A DNA stretch of 64,000 nucleotides from Halalkalibacillus sediminis (GCF_002844535.1 NZ_PJNH01000001.1:496001-560000), one strand, 5' to 3'. Shown: positions 28,757 through 38,827, counted from the stretch's first letter. Numbers and translations: made by a program. The notes: generated by a model from the sequence alone, not told the origin.

Positions 28757-29554
28757 ATGAACATATTATTTATTGGAGATATTGTAGGAAAACCAGGACG
28801 CCAAGCACTTCAAGATAATCTAGCTTCGTTGAAGAAAGATTATCATGCAGATCTGACGATTGTTAATGGAGAAAATGCTGCTCATGGCAAAGGTTTAACA
28901 AAAAAGATATTCAATCAGATTTTGGAGTGGGGAGGCGATATCGTCACTCTCGGGAATCATGCATGGGATAAAAAAGAGATCTTTGAATTCATTGATGATA
29001 CTGACAAGTTGGTACGTCCAGCCAATTTCCCTGAAGGGACACCAGGAAAAGGTCTTCAATTCATCAAAGCTAAGAACAAAACAGTAGCGGTCATCAACCT
29101 GCAGGGGCGTACATTCATGAACCCGATCGATGATCCGTTTCAAATCATTGATGACCTCATTACAGAAGCCAAGAAAAAGACAAATCACATATTCGTCGAT
29201 TTTCATGCTGAGGCAACAAGTGAAAAACAAGCGATGGGTTGGTACTTAGATGGTAGAGCCTCAGCCGTAGTTGGAACTCATACACATATTCAAACTTCCG
29301 ATGAACGAATTCTTACGAATGGAACGGCATATATTACTGATGTAGGTATGACCGGACCTTACGATAGCATCTTAGGAGTGGAGAAAGAAGCCGTCATCCG
29401 ACGATTCAAGACTGCTCTACCTGTGAAGTTCGAGGTGCCAGAAACTGAGAGAACTGTATTGAGCGGTATAGTTGTGACATTAGATGATCAAACAGGTATA
29501 GCTAAGAAGGTAAAGCGCATACTTATTAATGATGACCACATGAGATTTCACTAA
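28757..29554 (+). CDS. ymdB: YmdB-type metallophosphoesterase
   Basis: The 265-residue calcineurin-like phosphoesterase (TIGR00282 family) has the metal ligands in FIGDIVGKPGR, NGENAAHGKG, GNHAWDKKE, DFHAEATSEK and GTHTHIQTSD. In B. subtilis YmdB hydrolyses cyclic nucleotides in vitro, interacts with RNase Y and controls biofilm and motility heterogeneity. It lies immediately downstream of rny, as there. All metal-binding residues appear intact. Confidence 0.93.
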   Translation: MNILFIGDIVGKPGRQALQDNLASLKKDYHADLTIVNGENAAHGKGLTKKIFNQILEWGGDIVTLGNHAWDKKEIFEFIDDTDKLVRPANFPEGTPGKGLQFIKAKNKTVAVINLQGRTFMNPIDDPFQIIDDLITEAKKKTNHIFVDFHAEATSEKQAMGWYLDGRASAVVGTHTHIQTSDERILTNGTAYITDVGMTGPYDSILGVEKEAVIRRFKTALPVKFEVPETERTVLSGIVVTLDDQTGIAKKVKRILINDDHMRFH

Positions 29555-29588
29555 ATATTTGAATTTTTCGGACAAATCATTCATAATA

Positions 29589-29617
29589 AAAGGAATAGTT
29601 CTTTAAATGCTGAATAA
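29589..29617 (+). promoter_or_regulatory. Sigma-H promoter of spoVS
   Basis: AAAGGAATA (29589-29597), 11-nt spacer, GCTGAATAA (29609-29617). This matches the sigma-H consensus RnAGGAwww-N11/12-RnnGAATww completely. spoVS is a known sigma-H gene in B. subtilis. Confidence 0.85.
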
Positions 29618-29660
29618 GAATATTATGAACTCATTATAGTCTTTTAAGGAGGACCTAGTA

Positions 29661-29921
29661 ATGGAAATATTAAAAGTATCAGCGAAATCCAATCCAAACT
29701 CTGTGGCAGGTGCCCTAGCAAACGTACTAAGAGAACGTGGTACAGCAGAAATCCAAGCAATTGGTGCAGGTGCACTGAACCAAGCTGTAAAAGCTGTAGC
29801 AATAGCAAGAGGATTTGTAGCTCCTAGTGGTGTCGACTTAATTTGTATTCCAGCATTTACAGATATTATGATTGATCAGGAAGAACGGACAGCTATTAAA
29901 TTAATTGTTGAGCCCAGGTAA
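29661..29921 (+). CDS. spoVS: Stage V sporulation protein S
   Basis: The 86-residue Alba-like protein begins MEILKVSAKSNPNSVAGALA and ends IKLIVEPR; the family is nearly invariant among spore formers. It is needed for progress to stage V and influences septation. AAGGAGGACC precedes the ATG and a sigma-H promoter lies upstream. Downstream, the tdh-kbl pair found here in B. subtilis is absent. Confidence 0.97.
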   Translation: MEILKVSAKSNPNSVAGALANVLRERGTAEIQAIGAGALNQAVKAVAIARGFVAPSGVDLICIPAFTDIMIDQEERTAIKLIVEPR

Positions 29922-29936
29922 TTCACACAAATAATC

Positions 29937-29973
29937 ACTGGTATCGGACATTAAGTCTGGTACCAGTTTTTTG
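29937..29973 (+). terminator. spoVS terminator
   Basis: Stem ACTGGTATC/GGTACCAGT (29937-29945, 29959-29967) followed by TTTTTT. Confidence 0.88.
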
Positions 29974-29989
29974 TTGTTGGATATTTAAA

Positions 29990-30184
29990 GTTGGCTCAGT
30001 TAAAGTCCATTGTTGATATTGTCAAAGCTTAGAAGCGAAAGCTTGCCTAGGGGCTTGAGCTCAACTAATTTTTCCTCCTTTGCCATTCCGGAAAAATGGA
30101 TTTTCGCACTGCGCTGATCCCTCAGCGTCTCCGCTTCATGTGTGTTTCTAGATAAAATCAACACTAAACGCTAACACAGCTAAA
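29990..30184. repeat. Possible MITE-like intergenic element with degenerate terminal inverted repeats
   Basis: The 29922-30395 gap has no plausible gene. Within it, the 34 bases at 29990-30023 align with the reverse complement of 30151-30184 at 23 of 34 positions, including GTTGAT/ATCAAC and GTTA/TAAC blocks. The ~127-bp interior is more GC-rich than its surroundings and contains nested dyads, for example CCGGAAAAATGG and AGCGTCTCCGCTTC. This resembles small non-coding repeats scattered in bacilli, but a second copy was not seen in this window. Confidence 0.4.
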
Positions 30185-30395
30185 AATTAATAACTGCTTA
30201 AATTTAAGGAGATGTCCCTTCAGATCTAAAATGAACATTCCTGGTCTCAAATTTGTCATTCCTTTGACATCTTTACTGATTATAATTGTATTTACATATC
30301 ACTTGTTGTTAAAATGGTGGTTAGGTTTTATACTTAGAACATGTATGAATATGTTTTGATACGGTTTTTGTAATAGATGAAAGGAGCGCTTTCAC

Positions 30396-31958
30396 ATGAA
30401 CGAAGAACAACGAAAGCAGCAAAGTCAGATTAAACAAGTTAATCCTTCAGGCGAGAAGGACAACCTGGATCGATTAAAGCAAAAAACGTCTGATGACTTT
30501 ATAAAATATTTTGAAACGACTTATGAAGCTCCTAACTTAAGAAAGGCTCAAAAGCGAGGAAAGCAGGAAGTCAAATACCATGACGACTTTGCTATCGATG
30601 AGCAATTCCAAGGGTTAGGTGTAGGAAAGAAATACTTAATCAGAACTTACGGTTGCCAAATGAACGAACACGATACAGAGGTCATGTCTGGAATATTCGA
30701 AGAAATGGGTTATGAACCAACAACTGAAGCAAAAGAAGCTGATGTTATTTTACTAAATACTTGTGCGATCCGTGAAAATGCGGAGAACAAAGTATTTGGT
30801 GAAATTGGTCACCTGAAACCATTGAAAGTTGAAAATCCGGATCTAATCATTGGTGTTTGTGGATGCATGTCCCAAGAAGAAGCAGTGGTCAATCGTATTC
30901 TAGAGAAACACCACCAAGTTGATTTGATTTTCGGTACTCACAATATTCACCGCCTACCTCAATTAGTCCACAATGCTCATCTTAGTAAAGAGCGCGTGAT
31001 TGAAGTGTGGTCTAAGGAAGGCGATGTCATTGAGAATTTACCGAAACGACGTGCAGGTAACATTAAAGCATGGGTGAATATCATGTATGGTTGTGACAAG
31101 TTCTGTACTTATTGCATCGTTCCATACACACGTGGTAAAGAGCGTAGCCGCCGTCCAGAGGATATTATCCAAGAGGTTCGACATTTAGCCGCTCAAGGTT
31201 ATAAAGAAGTGACGTTACTCGGGCAGAACGTAAATGCTTATGGTAAAGACCTTGATATTGAGTACGGTTTGGGAGACCTGATGGATGAAATTCGCAAAAT
31301 CGATATCCCGCGTGTCCGTTTTACGACTTCACATCCACGCGATTTTGACGATCGTTTGATTGAAGTACTCGCAAAAGGTGGAAACTTGATGCCATACATT
31401 CATCTTCCTGTTCAGTCTGGTAATTCACAAGTACTGAAGCTGATGGGGCGTAAGTATACTCGTGAACGTTTTCTTGAGTTAGTAGGAAAAATTAAAGAAG
31501 CAATTCCACACGCTTCGTTTTCTACAGATATTATCGTAGGATTTCCGAATGAGACTGAAGAGCAGTTCGAGGATACACTGTCTCTTTATGATGAAGTCGG
31601 ATTTGAAGGAGCTTACACGTTTATCTTTTCACCAAGAGATGGTACTCCAGCAGCGAAGTTTGATGATAAGATATCCATGGAGGAAAAGAAGGAACGTTTA
31701 CAACGGTTGAATGCGAAAGTGAATGCATACTCAGCTGAAGCTATGAAGCAATATGAAGGTCAAATCGTCAATGTATTAGTTGAAGGAGAAAGTAAGAATA
31801 ATCCTGACGTTTTAGCTGGTTATACTGAGTACAGCAAGCTAGTGAATTTCCGTGCTCCACGATCAGCAATCGGTAAGATTGTTCCAGTAAAAGTAACTGA
31901 GGCAAAAACATGGTCACTAAATGGTGAAATGGTAGAAGAAACGGCAGAGGTGAAATAA
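30396..31958 (+). CDS. miaB: tRNA-2-methylthio-N6-dimethylallyladenosine synthase
   Basis: MiaB is a radical-SAM methylthiotransferase that adds the 2-methylthio group to i6A37 in tRNAs reading UNN codons. The 520-residue protein has an N-terminal UPF0004 domain with three cluster cysteines ([24 protein letters not shown]). The radical SAM motif CDKFCTYC lies near residues 233-240, and a TRAM domain is at the C-terminus. A ~75-residue charged N-terminal extension is normal in bacilli. AAAGGAGCG precedes the ATG. The partner enzyme gene miaA is at 37.6 kb. Confidence 0.96.
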   Translation: MNEEQRKQQSQIKQVNPSGEKDNLDRLKQKTSDDFIKYFETTYEAPNLRKAQKRGKQEVKYHDDFAIDEQFQGLGVGKKYLIRTYGCQMNEHDTEVMSGIFEEMGYEPTTEAKEADVILLNTCAIRENAENKVFGEIGHLKPLKVENPDLIIGVCGCMSQEEAVVNRILEKHHQVDLIFGTHNIHRLPQLVHNAHLSKERVIEVWSKEGDVIENLPKRRAGNIKAWVNIMYGCDKFCTYCIVPYTRGKERSRRPEDIIQEVRHLAAQGYKEVTLLGQNVNAYGKDLDIEYGLGDLMDEIRKIDIPRVRFTTSHPRDFDDRLIEVLAKGGNLMPYIHLPVQSGNSQVLKLMGRKYTRERFLELVGKIKEAIPHASFSTDIIVGFPNETEEQFEDTLSLYDEVGFEGAYTFIFSPRDGTPAAKFDDKISMEEKKERLQRLNAKVNAYSAEAMKQYEGQIVNVLVEGESKNNPDVLAGYTEYSKLVNFRAPRSAIGKIVPVKVTEAKTWSLNGEMVEETAEVK

Positions 31959-31959
31959 A

Positions 31960-32376
31960 ATGGCAGAATATACACGTAAAGAAATCGTTGAAGAAGCGAA
32001 GGAACTAGCACAAAAGCTAGCTAATATTGAAGAAATTGAACGCTTTATCCAATTAGAAGAGAAAATAAATGAAAACAAAAAAGTTCAGCAGTATATTACG
32101 AAAATTAAAGCATTGCAAAAACAAGCTGTGAATCTTCAACATTACGATAAACCAGAAGCTTCCAAGAGAGTTGAGGAAGAACTTGATCGTATGCAACAGG
32201 AACTAGACGAGATTCCAGTTGTAAGTGAATTCAAAGAATCACAGGTTGTAGTAAACGATATTCTACAATTGATCTCTCACACGATTTCAAATGAAGTCAC
32301 TGATGAAATCGTCAGAAACACCGGTGGAAACGTTTTACACGGTGAAACAGGCTCAAGAGTTAAAAACAAATTTTAA
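31960..32376 (+). CDS. ricA: YlbF/YmcA family regulator RicA
   Basis: The 138-residue helical protein matches YmcA (RicA), which with YlbF (RicF) and YaaT (RicT) forms the Y-complex. That complex acts with RNase Y in mRNA maturation and promotes sporulation, competence and biofilm formation. The start lies one base after the miaB stop, so the genes are co-transcribed. Rny is encoded about 3 kb upstream. Confidence 0.92.
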   Translation: MAEYTRKEIVEEAKELAQKLANIEEIERFIQLEEKINENKKVQQYITKIKALQKQAVNLQHYDKPEASKRVEEELDRMQQELDEIPVVSEFKESQVVVNDILQLISHTISNEVTDEIVRNTGGNVLHGETGSRVKNKF

Positions 32377-32386
32377 TTTTCTAATG

Positions 32387-32425
32387 AACTCCTTTCAGCG
32401 TATTAGAGCTGGAAGGAGTTTTTTA
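32387..32425 (+). terminator. miaB-ricA terminator
   Basis: Thirteen-base-pair stem AACTCCTTTCAGC/GCTGGAAGGAGTT (32387-32399, 32408-32420) with an 8-nt loop and T run. Confidence 0.92.
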
Positions 32426-32451
32426 TAGCCTTATATAAATCAATCTCCCTC

Positions 32452-32478
32452 ACATATCGATGGGCAAACACATACCAT
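32452..32478 (+). promoter_or_regulatory. Possible sigma-E promoter of cotE
   Basis: CATACCAT (32471-32478) is close to the sigma-E -10 CATACAnT, with ACATATC about 12 bp upstream as -35. cotE has an early sigma-E promoter in B. subtilis. Confidence 0.45.
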
Positions 32479-32503
32479 GTAACAAATGATCTTCTAGGCA
32501 ATC

Positions 32504-32531
32504 ACACCAGATACCTAGTTTGCATAAAATA
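32504..32531 (+). promoter_or_regulatory. Sigma-K promoter of cotE
   Basis: CATAAAATA (32523-32531) matches the sigma-K -10 CATAnnnTA, with AC dinucleotides 15 and 17 nt upstream. The predicted leader is only about 20 nt and ends at the ribosome site AGGAAGG. Confidence 0.6.
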
Positions 32532-32560
32532 CAATGGTTAAAGAAGAGGGAGGAAGGCAA

Positions 32561-33091
32561 ATGCTAGATCGTGAATATCGCGAAATTATCACAAAGGCTG
32601 TATGTGGTAAAGGTAAGAAGTTCTCTGAAACATCACATATGGTTTCACCCAATCATCGCCCAACTAGTATTCTAGGCTGCTGGATTATCAATCATCAATA
32701 TGAAGCCAAAAAACGGGGTAAATACGTAGAAGTTTCAGGAGCCTACGACATTAATGTTTGGTATTCATACAGCGATAATACAAAAACTGAGGTTGTCACT
32801 GAACGTAAACAATACGTAGACAAAATACCTTTGGCGATGCGCGACGAAAAGTGTATTTCAAGCAATTTCGATGTCGTTGCTCGTGCAACTCAACAACCTA
32901 ATACATTAGAATGCCAAATTGTCGATCAAGGAGCAAAAGTTAAAGTTGAGTTGGAAAGAGAATTTGTAGTAGATCTAATCGGAGAAACAAAAGTTTGGGC
33001 TAAAGTGGAACCAAATGGCTTCGATGAAGATGATGTTGATTTGGATGGGTTAGAATCTGAGTTAGCTGATATAGAAGTTGATAGAGACTAA
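32561..33091 (+). CDS. cotE: Outer spore coat morphogenetic protein CotE
   Basis: CotE organises outer coat assembly around the forespore. The 176-residue protein has EYREIITKAVCGKGKKFSE at the N-terminus, INVWYSYSDNTKTEVVTERK in the centre and a very acidic C-terminal tail (DEDDVDLDGLESELADIE), all typical. The start is ATG 32561 after GGAGGAAGG. An upstream ATG at 32534 lies too close to the sigma-K promoter and would add nine residues absent from relatives. It is immediately upstream of mutS, as in B. subtilis. Confidence 0.95.
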   Translation: MLDREYREIITKAVCGKGKKFSETSHMVSPNHRPTSILGCWIINHQYEAKKRGKYVEVSGAYDINVWYSYSDNTKTEVVTERKQYVDKIPLAMRDEKCISSNFDVVARATQQPNTLECQIVDQGAKVKVELEREFVVDLIGETKVWAKVEPNGFDEDDVDLDGLESELADIEVDRD

Positions 33092-33103
33092 GAAATCATT
33101 TAG

Positions 33104-33138
33104 AGGGCTGGTGTTGATCACCAGTCCTTTCTTTTTTC
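33104..33138 (+). terminator. cotE terminator
   Basis: Stem AGGGCTGGTG/CACCAGTCCT (33104-33113, 33119-33128), 5-nt loop, T-rich tail. Confidence 0.9.
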
Positions 33139-33205
33139 TGAATGAAGAAAAGCGTCATAATATGCTATACTGAACGTTAGATATAAGCAATTGGAGGAAA
33201 CGGAC

Positions 33206-35755
33206 ATGGCAGAATACACTCCTATGATCAAACAATATTTGAAAATAAAAGATGAAAACCAAGATGCATTTTTATTTTTCCGTATGGGAGATTTTTATGA
33301 ACTGTTTTTTGATGATGCATTAAAAGCCGCAAAGGAGCTTGAGATTACACTTACTCAGCGAGACGGCGGAGCCAAAAAGATCCCGATGTGTGGTGTACCT
33401 TATCACTCTGCAGAAAATTACATAAAGAAATTAATCGAAAAAGGTTATAAAGTTGCTATATGTGAACAAGTGGAAGACCCTAAAGTGGCTAAAGGTGTAG
33501 TGAAGCGTGAAGTTGTACAAGTCGTCACTCCAGGGACGATTATGGAAGGCAGTATGTTGAATGAAGACGAGAACAATTTTCTAGCTTCGATTACATATGA
33601 AGATGACATATACGCGGTATCTTATGTCGATCTTTCAACAGGTGAAAGTTCAGTTAGTCAGGTTAGCGGAACGTGGAAAGATGTTTTAAGTGAACTTTAC
33701 AATCGACCGGTAAAAGAAGTGGTTATAGCTTCAGACTTTGATGATTCATGGAAAGAATCACTCGTTCATTATTTGAATGTCACGATATCTGAAGAAGACG
33801 ATTGTTCTTTACCAGAGGAATTTTCTTACTTAATAGAGAAGCTCGAACAACCCGTTTTAATCAAAGGATTTTCGAGACTTTTCCAATACATTTACCGTTC
33901 ACAGAAACGTTTTTTATCACACCTGCAACAAGCTGAATATGTTGAGTTAGAACAATATATGAAACTAGATTTATATTCCAAAAGAAACTTGGAATTGATG
34001 GAATCGATCCGTGATAAAAGTAGACAGGGGACACTCTTAGAAGTGTTAGACCGTACATCGACGGCTATGGGAGCTAGAAGGCTTAAGAAATGGATCGACC
34101 GGCCCCTGTTATCTCAGTCTTCTATTGAACGTCGTCACAAACAAGTACAAGCATTAATGGATCATTTCTTTGAAAGGGAAGAACTGAAAGAATCCTTAAA
34201 AGATGTATATGACTTGGAGCGTTTAGCTGGAAGAATATCATACGGGAACGTGAATGCGCGTGATCTATTACAATTAAAAAAATCACTGAAAGTCTTACCT
34301 TCCATAAGAGAAACTTTGCTACAAGTAGATGAACCGACGATTCAAGAATTGCTTGAGGATATTCAACCTTATAAAGAAGTATATGAATTACTGGATACTA
34401 GTGTTTCAGAAGACCCTCCGATCTTGATTACTGAAGGGGATATCATCAAGGATGGTTATAACAGTCAACTGGATGAATACCGTGAAGCTTCTAGAAATGG
34501 CCGGACGTGGGTTGCAAACTTAGAAGCGCAAGAAAGAGAGCGCACCGGTATCAAGTCATTGAAGATAGGCTTCAATAAAGTGTTTGGCTATTATATAGAA
34601 GTGACAAAATCTCATTTAAACAATGTCAATTTGGAGCGTTTCGAGAGAAAGCAGACACTGGCTAATGCAGAGAGATTCATAACAGATGAGTTGAAAGAGA
34701 AAGAACAACTTATTTTAGAAGCAAAAGATAAGAGTGTAGCACTCGAGTATGAGCTCTTTGTAGAAATTAGAGACCGTATGAAAGCTTATATTCCAGCTCT
34801 TCAATTGTTAGCTGAACAAATTAGTAATATCGATGTTCTGTTGAGCTTTGCAAATGTGAGTGAAGAGAATGATTATACTCGACCTTCTATGAATAGAAAT
34901 AAACAATTGATCATTGAACAAGGTCGTCATCCAGTCGTGGAACAGGTCATGAAAGAAGAGTTCGTCCCAAACGATATCCGTATGGACGAACGTACGAATG
35001 TTCTCTTGATTACAGGTCCGAATATGGCCGGTAAGAGTACGTACATGAGACAAGTCGGCTTAACAGCCATCATGGCACAAATAGGTTGTTTTGTACCAGC
35101 TTCGGTCGCTGATCTTTCTGTCTTCGATCAGATTTTCACTAGAATTGGTGCTGCAGATGACCTTGTCTCGGGACAAAGTACATTCATGGTGGAAATGCTA
35201 GAAGCAGAACATGCAGTAAGAAATGCAACAGATGAGAGTTTGATTTTACTAGATGAGATTGGTAGAGGGACTAGTACGTATGATGGTATGGCACTGGCCC
35301 AGTCAATCGTTGAATATATTCATCATGAAGTGAAAGCCAAGACGTTATTCTCGACTCACTATCATGAACTTACTACTTTGGAAGACAGTTTAGATCATCT
35401 AGAGAATGTTCATGTAGAAGTCGATGAAAGAGACGGTGAGGTCGTCTTTTTACATCATATTAAAAAAGGAAAAGCTGATAAAAGTTACGGAATCCATGTA
35501 GCAAAATTGGCTGACCTACCGGATGAAATCATTGATCGGGCTTATCATTTACTCCATACATTTGAGACGACGAACACGATCCGTGAGTCTCATTCGAGTG
35601 ATGAAGAACAGTTGACTCTATTCGAAGGCACACCTGAAATGAGTTGGACGAAAGAAATAGAAGCGATGGATGAATTGAAGAATAAGAACTTAATGCAAAT
35701 GACACCGATGGATGCGATGAACTTTTTATATGAAATACAGAAAAAACTGACGTAA
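33206..35755 (+). CDS. mutS: DNA mismatch repair protein MutS
   Basis: MutS recognises mismatches and small loops and recruits MutL. The 849-residue protein has the mismatch-reading motif DFYELF near residue 30, the lever and clamp domains, Walker A GPNMAGKST near residue 610 and the signature STFMVEM...DEIGRGTSTYDG. The C-terminal part carries the usual short QMTPMDAMNFLYE tail. The start is ATG 33206 after GGAGG; a codon at 33191 overlaps that site. mutL follows after 12 bases. Confidence 0.96.
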   Translation: MAEYTPMIKQYLKIKDENQDAFLFFRMGDFYELFFDDALKAAKELEITLTQRDGGAKKIPMCGVPYHSAENYIKKLIEKGYKVAICEQVEDPKVAKGVVKREVVQVVTPGTIMEGSMLNEDENNFLASITYEDDIYAVSYVDLSTGESSVSQVSGTWKDVLSELYNRPVKEVVIASDFDDSWKESLVHYLNVTISEEDDCSLPEEFSYLIEKLEQPVLIKGFSRLFQYIYRSQKRFLSHLQQAEYVELEQYMKLDLYSKRNLELMESIRDKSRQGTLLEVLDRTSTAMGARRLKKWIDRPLLSQSSIERRHKQVQALMDHFFEREELKESLKDVYDLERLAGRISYGNVNARDLLQLKKSLKVLPSIRETLLQVDEPTIQELLEDIQPYKEVYELLDTSVSEDPPILITEGDIIKDGYNSQLDEYREASRNGRTWVANLEAQERERTGIKSLKIGFNKVFGYYIEVTKSHLNNVNLERFERKQTLANAERFITDELKEKEQLILEAKDKSVALEYELFVEIRDRMKAYIPALQLLAEQISNIDVLLSFANVSEENDYTRPSMNRNKQLIIEQGRHPVVEQVMKEEFVPNDIRMDERTNVLLITGPNMAGKSTYMRQVGLTAIMAQIGCFVPASVADLSVFDQIFTRIGAADDLVSGQSTFMVEMLEAEHAVRNATDESLILLDEIGRGTSTYDGMALAQSIVEYIHHEVKAKTLFSTHYHELTTLEDSLDHLENVHVEVDERDGEVVFLHHIKKGKADKSYGIHVAKLADLPDEIIDRAYHLLHTFETTNTIRESHSSDEEQLTLFEGTPEMSWTKEIEAMDELKNKNLMQMTPMDAMNFLYEIQKKLT

Positions 35756-35767
35756 CGGAGGGATCTC

Positions 35768-37588
35768 ATGGGTAGAATCGTTCAATTGCCAGATGATTTA
35801 TCGAATAAAATTGCAGCAGGTGAAGTGGTTGAACGTCCCGCCTCTGTTATAAAAGAATTACTTGAGAATAGTATTGATGCTGGCAGCAAACGAATCAAAA
35901 TAGAACTAGAAGAAGCGGGTTTGCGTTCAATCAAAGTGGTCGATGATGGTGAAGGGATTGCACCGGATGATACTGAGCGTGCGTTTTTCCGTCACGCGAC
36001 CAGTAAGATTCTCGATGAATACGAATTATTCCGTGTTAAAACTTTAGGCTTCCGAGGCGAAGCTTTAGCAAGTATTGCCGCTGTCAGTCAGTTGACTTTA
36101 AGAACGTCAACAGGTGAGGAAGCAGGTACTGAGATTGTCGTTCACGGTGGAGAGATTAAAGAAAAGCAAGCGTCCACTAAACGTAGAGGAACGGAAATTT
36201 TGGTGGAGAATTTATTTTTTAATACACCTGCACGACTGAAGTATCTAAAAACGATTCACACAGAACTCGGTCATATTACCGATATCATCAATCGAATGGC
36301 GATGTCTCACCCAACGATTCGTTTTGAGTGTGTGCATAATGGGAAGCGTATGTTTCTGACACCAGGGGACGGTGAACTATTGCACGTCATTCAACAAATT
36401 TACGGGCGATCAGTCGCTCAAAATATGTACAAGCTCTCAGAGGATTCATTGGATTACAATGTGGAAGGTTATATTTCGAAGCCTGAACTCACAAGAGCGA
36501 ACCGAAATTATATTTCTTTGATAGTGAATGGCCGTTTTATTAAGAACCCCGTGATTAACCGGGCCATTCTTGATGGGTACCATACATTTCTACCGATCGG
36601 GAGATATCCACTCGTCGTTCTGCAAATAGAAATGGACCCTTATTTAGTGGATGTCAACGTTCATCCTGCAAAGACGGAAGTACGGTTCAGTAAGGAAAAA
36701 GAGCTATTTAATATCATCAAGGACGCAGTATATCAGCTGTTACACGGTCAACGCTTGATTCCTTCTGGTCAGAAAAAAGAAAAGCAACCGTCTACTCAAA
36801 CAGAGCTATCGTTTGATTTACAAGCACCAAAGAAGCAGGTAAATGATCAAACATTCTCATCAGACAGTTTTGATTCCCCAGTGCAGAACAATCAACCACA
36901 TATTCGAGAAACGCTCGATTTTGATAAAGGAGAAGAGGAGCATCAACAATCGGTTGCTCCTAATCCATTTCAAACAAGCGAGGTTGAAGATCACGAATCA
37001 TATAAGCGGATGCCTACACTTTACCCTATCGGTCAGTTACACGGCACGTATATTTTAGCTCAAAATGATGAAGGGTTATATATGATTGATCAGCACGCTG
37101 CACAAGAACGAATCAAATACGAGTATTACAAAGAGAAATTAGGTAATCCTGAACGTGAAACGCAGGAGTTATCAGTGCCTATAACATTCGAGTTTACAGC
37201 TCGAGAAGTTATAGCGATTGAAGAGAACAGGGAACAATTAGAGGATGTCGGACTGTTTCTCGAGCCTTTCGGTGACCAAAGCTACATTGTGAGGTCTCAC
37301 CCAAGTTGGTTTCCGAACGGGGAAGAAGAGTCCATCATCAGAGATATGGTAGATGAGTTGATTACGGACCAAACGATTTCTGTAGATAAAATTAGAGAAG
37401 AAGCGGCGATTTTAATGTCTTGTAAAAGATCGATCAAGGCCAATCACTATTTGAACCATCAAGAAATGGACTATCTTCTAAAAGAATTACAAACTTGCAC
37501 AGATCCTTTTACGTGCCCACACGGCCGTCCGATTGTCATTCATTTTAGTGAGTATGAACTTCAAAAAATGTTTAAACGCATCATGTAA
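35768..37588 (+). CDS. mutL: DNA mismatch repair endonuclease MutL
   Basis: This 606-residue MutL combines an N-terminal GHKL ATPase (ELLENSIDAG, DDGEGI, TLGFRGEALASI) with a C-terminal endonuclease. The nicking motif DQHAAQERIKYE is at about residues 440-451, followed by SCKRSIKANHYL and CPHGRPI zinc-site motifs. It therefore nicks DNA itself, as expected in bacteria without MutH. The linker (340-420) is low in conservation. GGAGG precedes the ATG. Confidence 0.96.
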   Translation: MGRIVQLPDDLSNKIAAGEVVERPASVIKELLENSIDAGSKRIKIELEEAGLRSIKVVDDGEGIAPDDTERAFFRHATSKILDEYELFRVKTLGFRGEALASIAAVSQLTLRTSTGEEAGTEIVVHGGEIKEKQASTKRRGTEILVENLFFNTPARLKYLKTIHTELGHITDIINRMAMSHPTIRFECVHNGKRMFLTPGDGELLHVIQQIYGRSVAQNMYKLSEDSLDYNVEGYISKPELTRANRNYISLIVNGRFIKNPVINRAILDGYHTFLPIGRYPLVVLQIEMDPYLVDVNVHPAKTEVRFSKEKELFNIIKDAVYQLLHGQRLIPSGQKKEKQPSTQTELSFDLQAPKKQVNDQTFSSDSFDSPVQNNQPHIRETLDFDKGEEEHQQSVAPNPFQTSEVEDHESYKRMPTLYPIGQLHGTYILAQNDEGLYMIDQHAAQERIKYEYYKEKLGNPERETQELSVPITFEFTAREVIAIEENREQLEDVGLFLEPFGDQSYIVRSHPSWFPNGEEESIIRDMVDELITDQTISVDKIREEAAILMSCKRSIKANHYLNHQEMDYLLKELQTCTDPFTCPHGRPIVIHFSEYELQKMFKRIM

Positions 37589-37605
37589 ATTAGGTGGTTA
37601 CAAAT

Positions 37606-38559
37606 ATGAAGCCAATTGTCGTAAGTATCATAGGTCCAACTGCTGTCGGGAAGTCCGCGCTAGGAATCGAACTAGCCAAAAAATTCGACGGTGAAGTCAT
37701 CAACGGGGACTCCATGCAGATCTATAAAGAGTTCGATATCGGAACGGCCAAAGTGACAGAAGAAGAGATGGATGGTGTACCGCATCATTTATTGGATTTT
37801 CTAGATCCCAGTGAGTCATACTCTGCTGCGGATTTCAAAAAGGATTTAAAAGAAAAAGTAGAAGACATCGTTGGAAGGAACAAGCTACCCATCGTCGTCG
37901 GAGGCACCGGATTTTATATACATTCAGCCCTCTTTGATTTCACCTTTTCTGACTCTAAACGAGACGATTCATTTGAAAAGGAAATGCTAGATCATGTAGA
38001 GCAAAATGGAATTGAACCTTATTTTGAAAAATTGAAATCGATCGATCCGGACTATGCTGAGAAAATACACCCTCATAATATCCGACGAGTCATCCGTGCG
38101 TTGGAAGTCTATGAAAGAAGCGGGCAAACCATGACCTCGATTGAAGAGAATCAGGAAGCTCACTCCCCGTTTCGCCCAATTATCATTGGGTTAGAGATTG
38201 AGCGAGAAACCCTTTACGATCGAATCAATAACCGTGTAAAGGACATGATGGATTCAGGATTATTAGCAGAAGTTGAAAGCGTTTATAAGAAGTACGGAAA
38301 AGATGCTCAAGGTATGCAGGCTATTGGGTATAAAGAGTTTATTCCTTATTTTGACGGGGAATATGAACTAGACGAAGCGATCCGTCTGGTACAAAGGAAT
38401 ACGAGACGTTTTGCGAAAAGACAGCTGACTTACTATCGGAACAAGCTCCCAGACGTGCATTGGTATAACATCGACCCTGAAAATTACAGGAAAGATTTTT
38501 CAACAATTTTTTCAGATTTAGAAGGAATGTTAAAGAGTTTGGAGAATAGTAATCAGTAA
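37606..38559 (+). CDS. miaA: tRNA dimethylallyltransferase
   Basis: MiaA adds dimethylallyl to A37 of UNN-reading tRNAs, making the substrate for MiaB. The 317-residue protein has the P-loop GPTAVGKS (residues 10-17), GDSMQIYKEFDIGTAK and RRVIRALEVYE. ATG 37606 has AGGTGG upstream; GTG 37594 overlaps it. It lies between mutL and hfq, a common order. Confidence 0.96.
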   Translation: MKPIVVSIIGPTAVGKSALGIELAKKFDGEVINGDSMQIYKEFDIGTAKVTEEEMDGVPHHLLDFLDPSESYSAADFKKDLKEKVEDIVGRNKLPIVVGGTGFYIHSALFDFTFSDSKRDDSFEKEMLDHVEQNGIEPYFEKLKSIDPDYAEKIHPHNIRRVIRALEVYERSGQTMTSIEENQEAHSPFRPIIIGLEIERETLYDRINNRVKDMMDSGLLAEVESVYKKYGKDAQGMQAIGYKEFIPYFDGEYELDEAIRLVQRNTRRFAKRQLTYYRNKLPDVHWYNIDPENYRKDFSTIFSDLEGMLKSLENSNQ

Positions 38560-38584
38560 CAGATAGAAAGAGGAGGAAACAAAA

Positions 38585-38806
38585 ATGGCAAACGCGACAA
38601 ATGTGCAGGATACGTATCTTAATACTCTTCGTAAGGAAAAGATTCAATTGACTGTATTCCTAACAAATGGGTTTCAGTTACGTGGAATCATTAAATCATT
38701 CGATAATTTTACGATTTTATTGGAAACCGACGGAAAACAGCAATTAATCTTTAAACATGCGATATCCACATTTGCACCTGTCAGAAACATTGATCTGGAA
38801 TCATAA
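38585..38806 (+). CDS. hfq: RNA chaperone Hfq
   Basis: The 73-residue Sm-like protein has Sm1 ([27 protein letters not shown], residues 20-46) and Sm2 ([14 protein letters not shown]). The C-terminal tail is very short, as in bacilli. It forms hexamers that bind small RNAs, though its regulatory weight in bacilli is modest. AGGAGG precedes the ATG. The spoVK gene that follows hfq in B. subtilis is absent here. Confidence 0.97.
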   Translation: MANATNVQDTYLNTLRKEKIQLTVFLTNGFQLRGIIKSFDNFTILLETDGKQQLIFKHAISTFAPVRNIDLES

Positions 38807-38827
38807 TTGATAGATGATTCCTTATGT

